From the NCBI GenBank assembly GCA_009788135.1, contig WQSA01000114.1:1-7468 (forward strand): a stretch of 7,468 nt of DNA, read 5' to 3'. Positions 6,724 to 7,468 of this stretch are shown here, in pieces (within the stretch, counting starts at the first letter, position 1; each line of letters starts with the position of its first letter). The position numbers were made by a program, and so were the translations under genes. Origin of the DNA: Candidatus Fibrimonadales bacterium (lineage in GTDB: Bacteria > Fibrobacterota > Fibrobacteria > Fibrobacterales > Fibrobacteraceae). Below the pieces are notes generated by a model. That model ran no database searches and had not been told where the DNA came from. It worked only from the letters and a program-made list of their open reading frames with translations.

Positions 6724-7468
6724 TAGTTTTGCTTTTCGCTATGGCAGCCCTGGCCGCTTATCTGCCTCTTGGGAGAACTGCTTATTTGACATCTTCTTTT
6801 GGCGAAGACAGGGGAACTCGCTACCACATGGGCATAGATTTTTCAACAAATATGGAAGAGGGCTGGCCGGTGATTGCGCCGAGCAATGGGGTAGTGGAAT
6901 TTGCGGCAAGGGGCCCTTTTGGCTATGGGCGTTACATGAGATTCAAGGCTCAAGACGGGTATGTTTGGCTGTTTGCGCATCTTGCAGAGTTTCATCCGAA
7001 AATTGATACTTTAATTCGCAAAGAAATGCTGGCAAAAGAAAAGGCAACCGTGCAGATTACCCCTAAAATTCGTTTTAAAAAAGGCGATACTTTGGCGTAT
7101 AGCGGAAGCACCGGCATTGGGAATCCTCATTTGCACGTTGAGCGCAGAACTTCAAACTCAAAATTAGCTCTCAATCCATGCAAAAAAATGCAATGCACCG
7201 ATACCATAGCTCCCTATATTTTAGATGCTGCGCCTTTTGATTCTGGTTTTGCCGTTAAAATAGTTGACTACAGCCGAGAGCCTTTGGAAAATCCCATGTC
7301 CATATATTCGCTTGAAATACATCAAAACAAAAAAAAGATTTTCAGCAAAAAATATGATAGCATTCCTTTTGGCCAGCCTTCAAAAATAGATGAAGATTTA
7401 ATAAAGGTAGAAGATGCAGACAGCGTTGCAGACTGGCATTTTATAAATGCAAAGATGAAAGCCGGTTC
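6702..7468 (+). CDS. Exported M23-family metallopeptidase (3' partial)
   Basis: Peptidases of this family are zinc enzymes that cut peptidoglycan cross-links (LytM/lysostaphin fold). About 255 residues are visible; the frame stays open to the right edge. Zinc-site motifs are complete: H42-x3-D46 (HMGID), H93 in AHL, and H143-L-H145 in PHLHVE, with SGSTG just before it. About 30 residues separate AHL from the KKGD-x-LAYSGSTG strand, more than in minimal LytM domains, and a beta-rich tail with VKIVDYS and MSIYSLEI follows, as in larger envelope M23 proteins. The TTG start gives a classic signal peptide: GRRFG, then the hydrophobic stretch IIVLLFAMAALAAYL, with possible cleavage near residue 27. 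The in-frame ATG at 6741 would remove the basic segment and half of the hydrophobic core. With the TTG, the gene overlaps the cyclase gene by 22 nt. The site looks catalytically intact, not like a degenerate EnvC/NlpD-type activator. Confidence 0.88.
   Translation, partial: MGRRFGIIVLLFAMAALAAYLPLGRTAYLTSSFGEDRGTRYHMGIDFSTNMEEGWPVIAPSNGVVEFAARGPFGYGRYMRFKAQDGYVWLFAHLAEFHPKIDTLIRKEMLAKEKATVQITPKIRFKKGDTLAYSGSTGIGNPHLHVERRTSNSKLALNPCKKMQCTDTIAPYILDAAPFDSGFAVKIVDYSREPLENPMSIYSLEIHQNKKKIFSKKYDSIPFGQPSKIDEDLIKVEDADSVADWHFINAKMKAG

Noticed and set aside
6721..6740. A terminator between the cyclase and the M23 gene (TAATAG followed by a T-rich stretch)
   Set aside because: No stem precedes the T-rich stretch, and the sequence lies within the likely M23 signal-peptide coding region.
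6620..7006. Open frame of 128 codons on the + strand overlapping the end of the cyclase and the start of the M23 gene
   Set aside because: It is out of frame with the M23 motifs, has no recognisable domain and overlaps two convincing genes.

Overview
The window is coding almost from end to end. It holds six genes, all on the + strand and packed like an operon. The first is cut by the left edge and the last by the right edge. I see no RNA gene, CRISPR array, insertion sequence, intergenic promoter or terminator. The largest gap between genes is 9 bp and the other junctions overlap, so any promoter and terminator probably lie outside the window.

Organism: a Gram-negative-type bacterium with type IV pili is likely. 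The evidence is a PilT/PilU-family ATPase, a full-length RapA and a membrane-anchored diguanylate cyclase, together with an exported M23 peptidase and moderate-to-low GC by eye. The combination reminds me of Fibrobacterota or a deltaproteobacteria-like lineage. That is a weak guess made without any database search.

Layout: (1) 2-964, the C-terminal 320 residues of an acidic, Ala/Pro-rich protein with five copies of a 26-residue core module, ending in one TPR-like unit. (2) 974-2104, a PilT-family pilus motor ATPase with PilU-like traits. (3) 2104-4830, RapA, the RNA-polymerase-recycling Swi2/Snf2 ATPase. (4) 4818-5345, a small membrane PAP2 phosphatase. (5) 5338-6723, a six-helix membrane protein with a PAS-like region and a GGDEF domain whose GGEEF site and RxxD inhibitory site are both intact. 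(6) 6702-7468, an exported M23 metallopeptidase that starts at a TTG inside the preceding gene and runs off the window.

How they may work together: the pilus motor, the c-di-GMP synthase, the lipid-phosphate phosphatase and the cell-wall peptidase all fit envelope and surface-motility physiology. RapA is a transcription housekeeping factor and may simply ride along. Overlapping starts at four of the five junctions suggest translational coupling. The least explained item is the repeat protein: its upstream modules have clearly expanded recently, and it sits directly before the pilus ATPase. I found no clear-cut new defence or mobile system.
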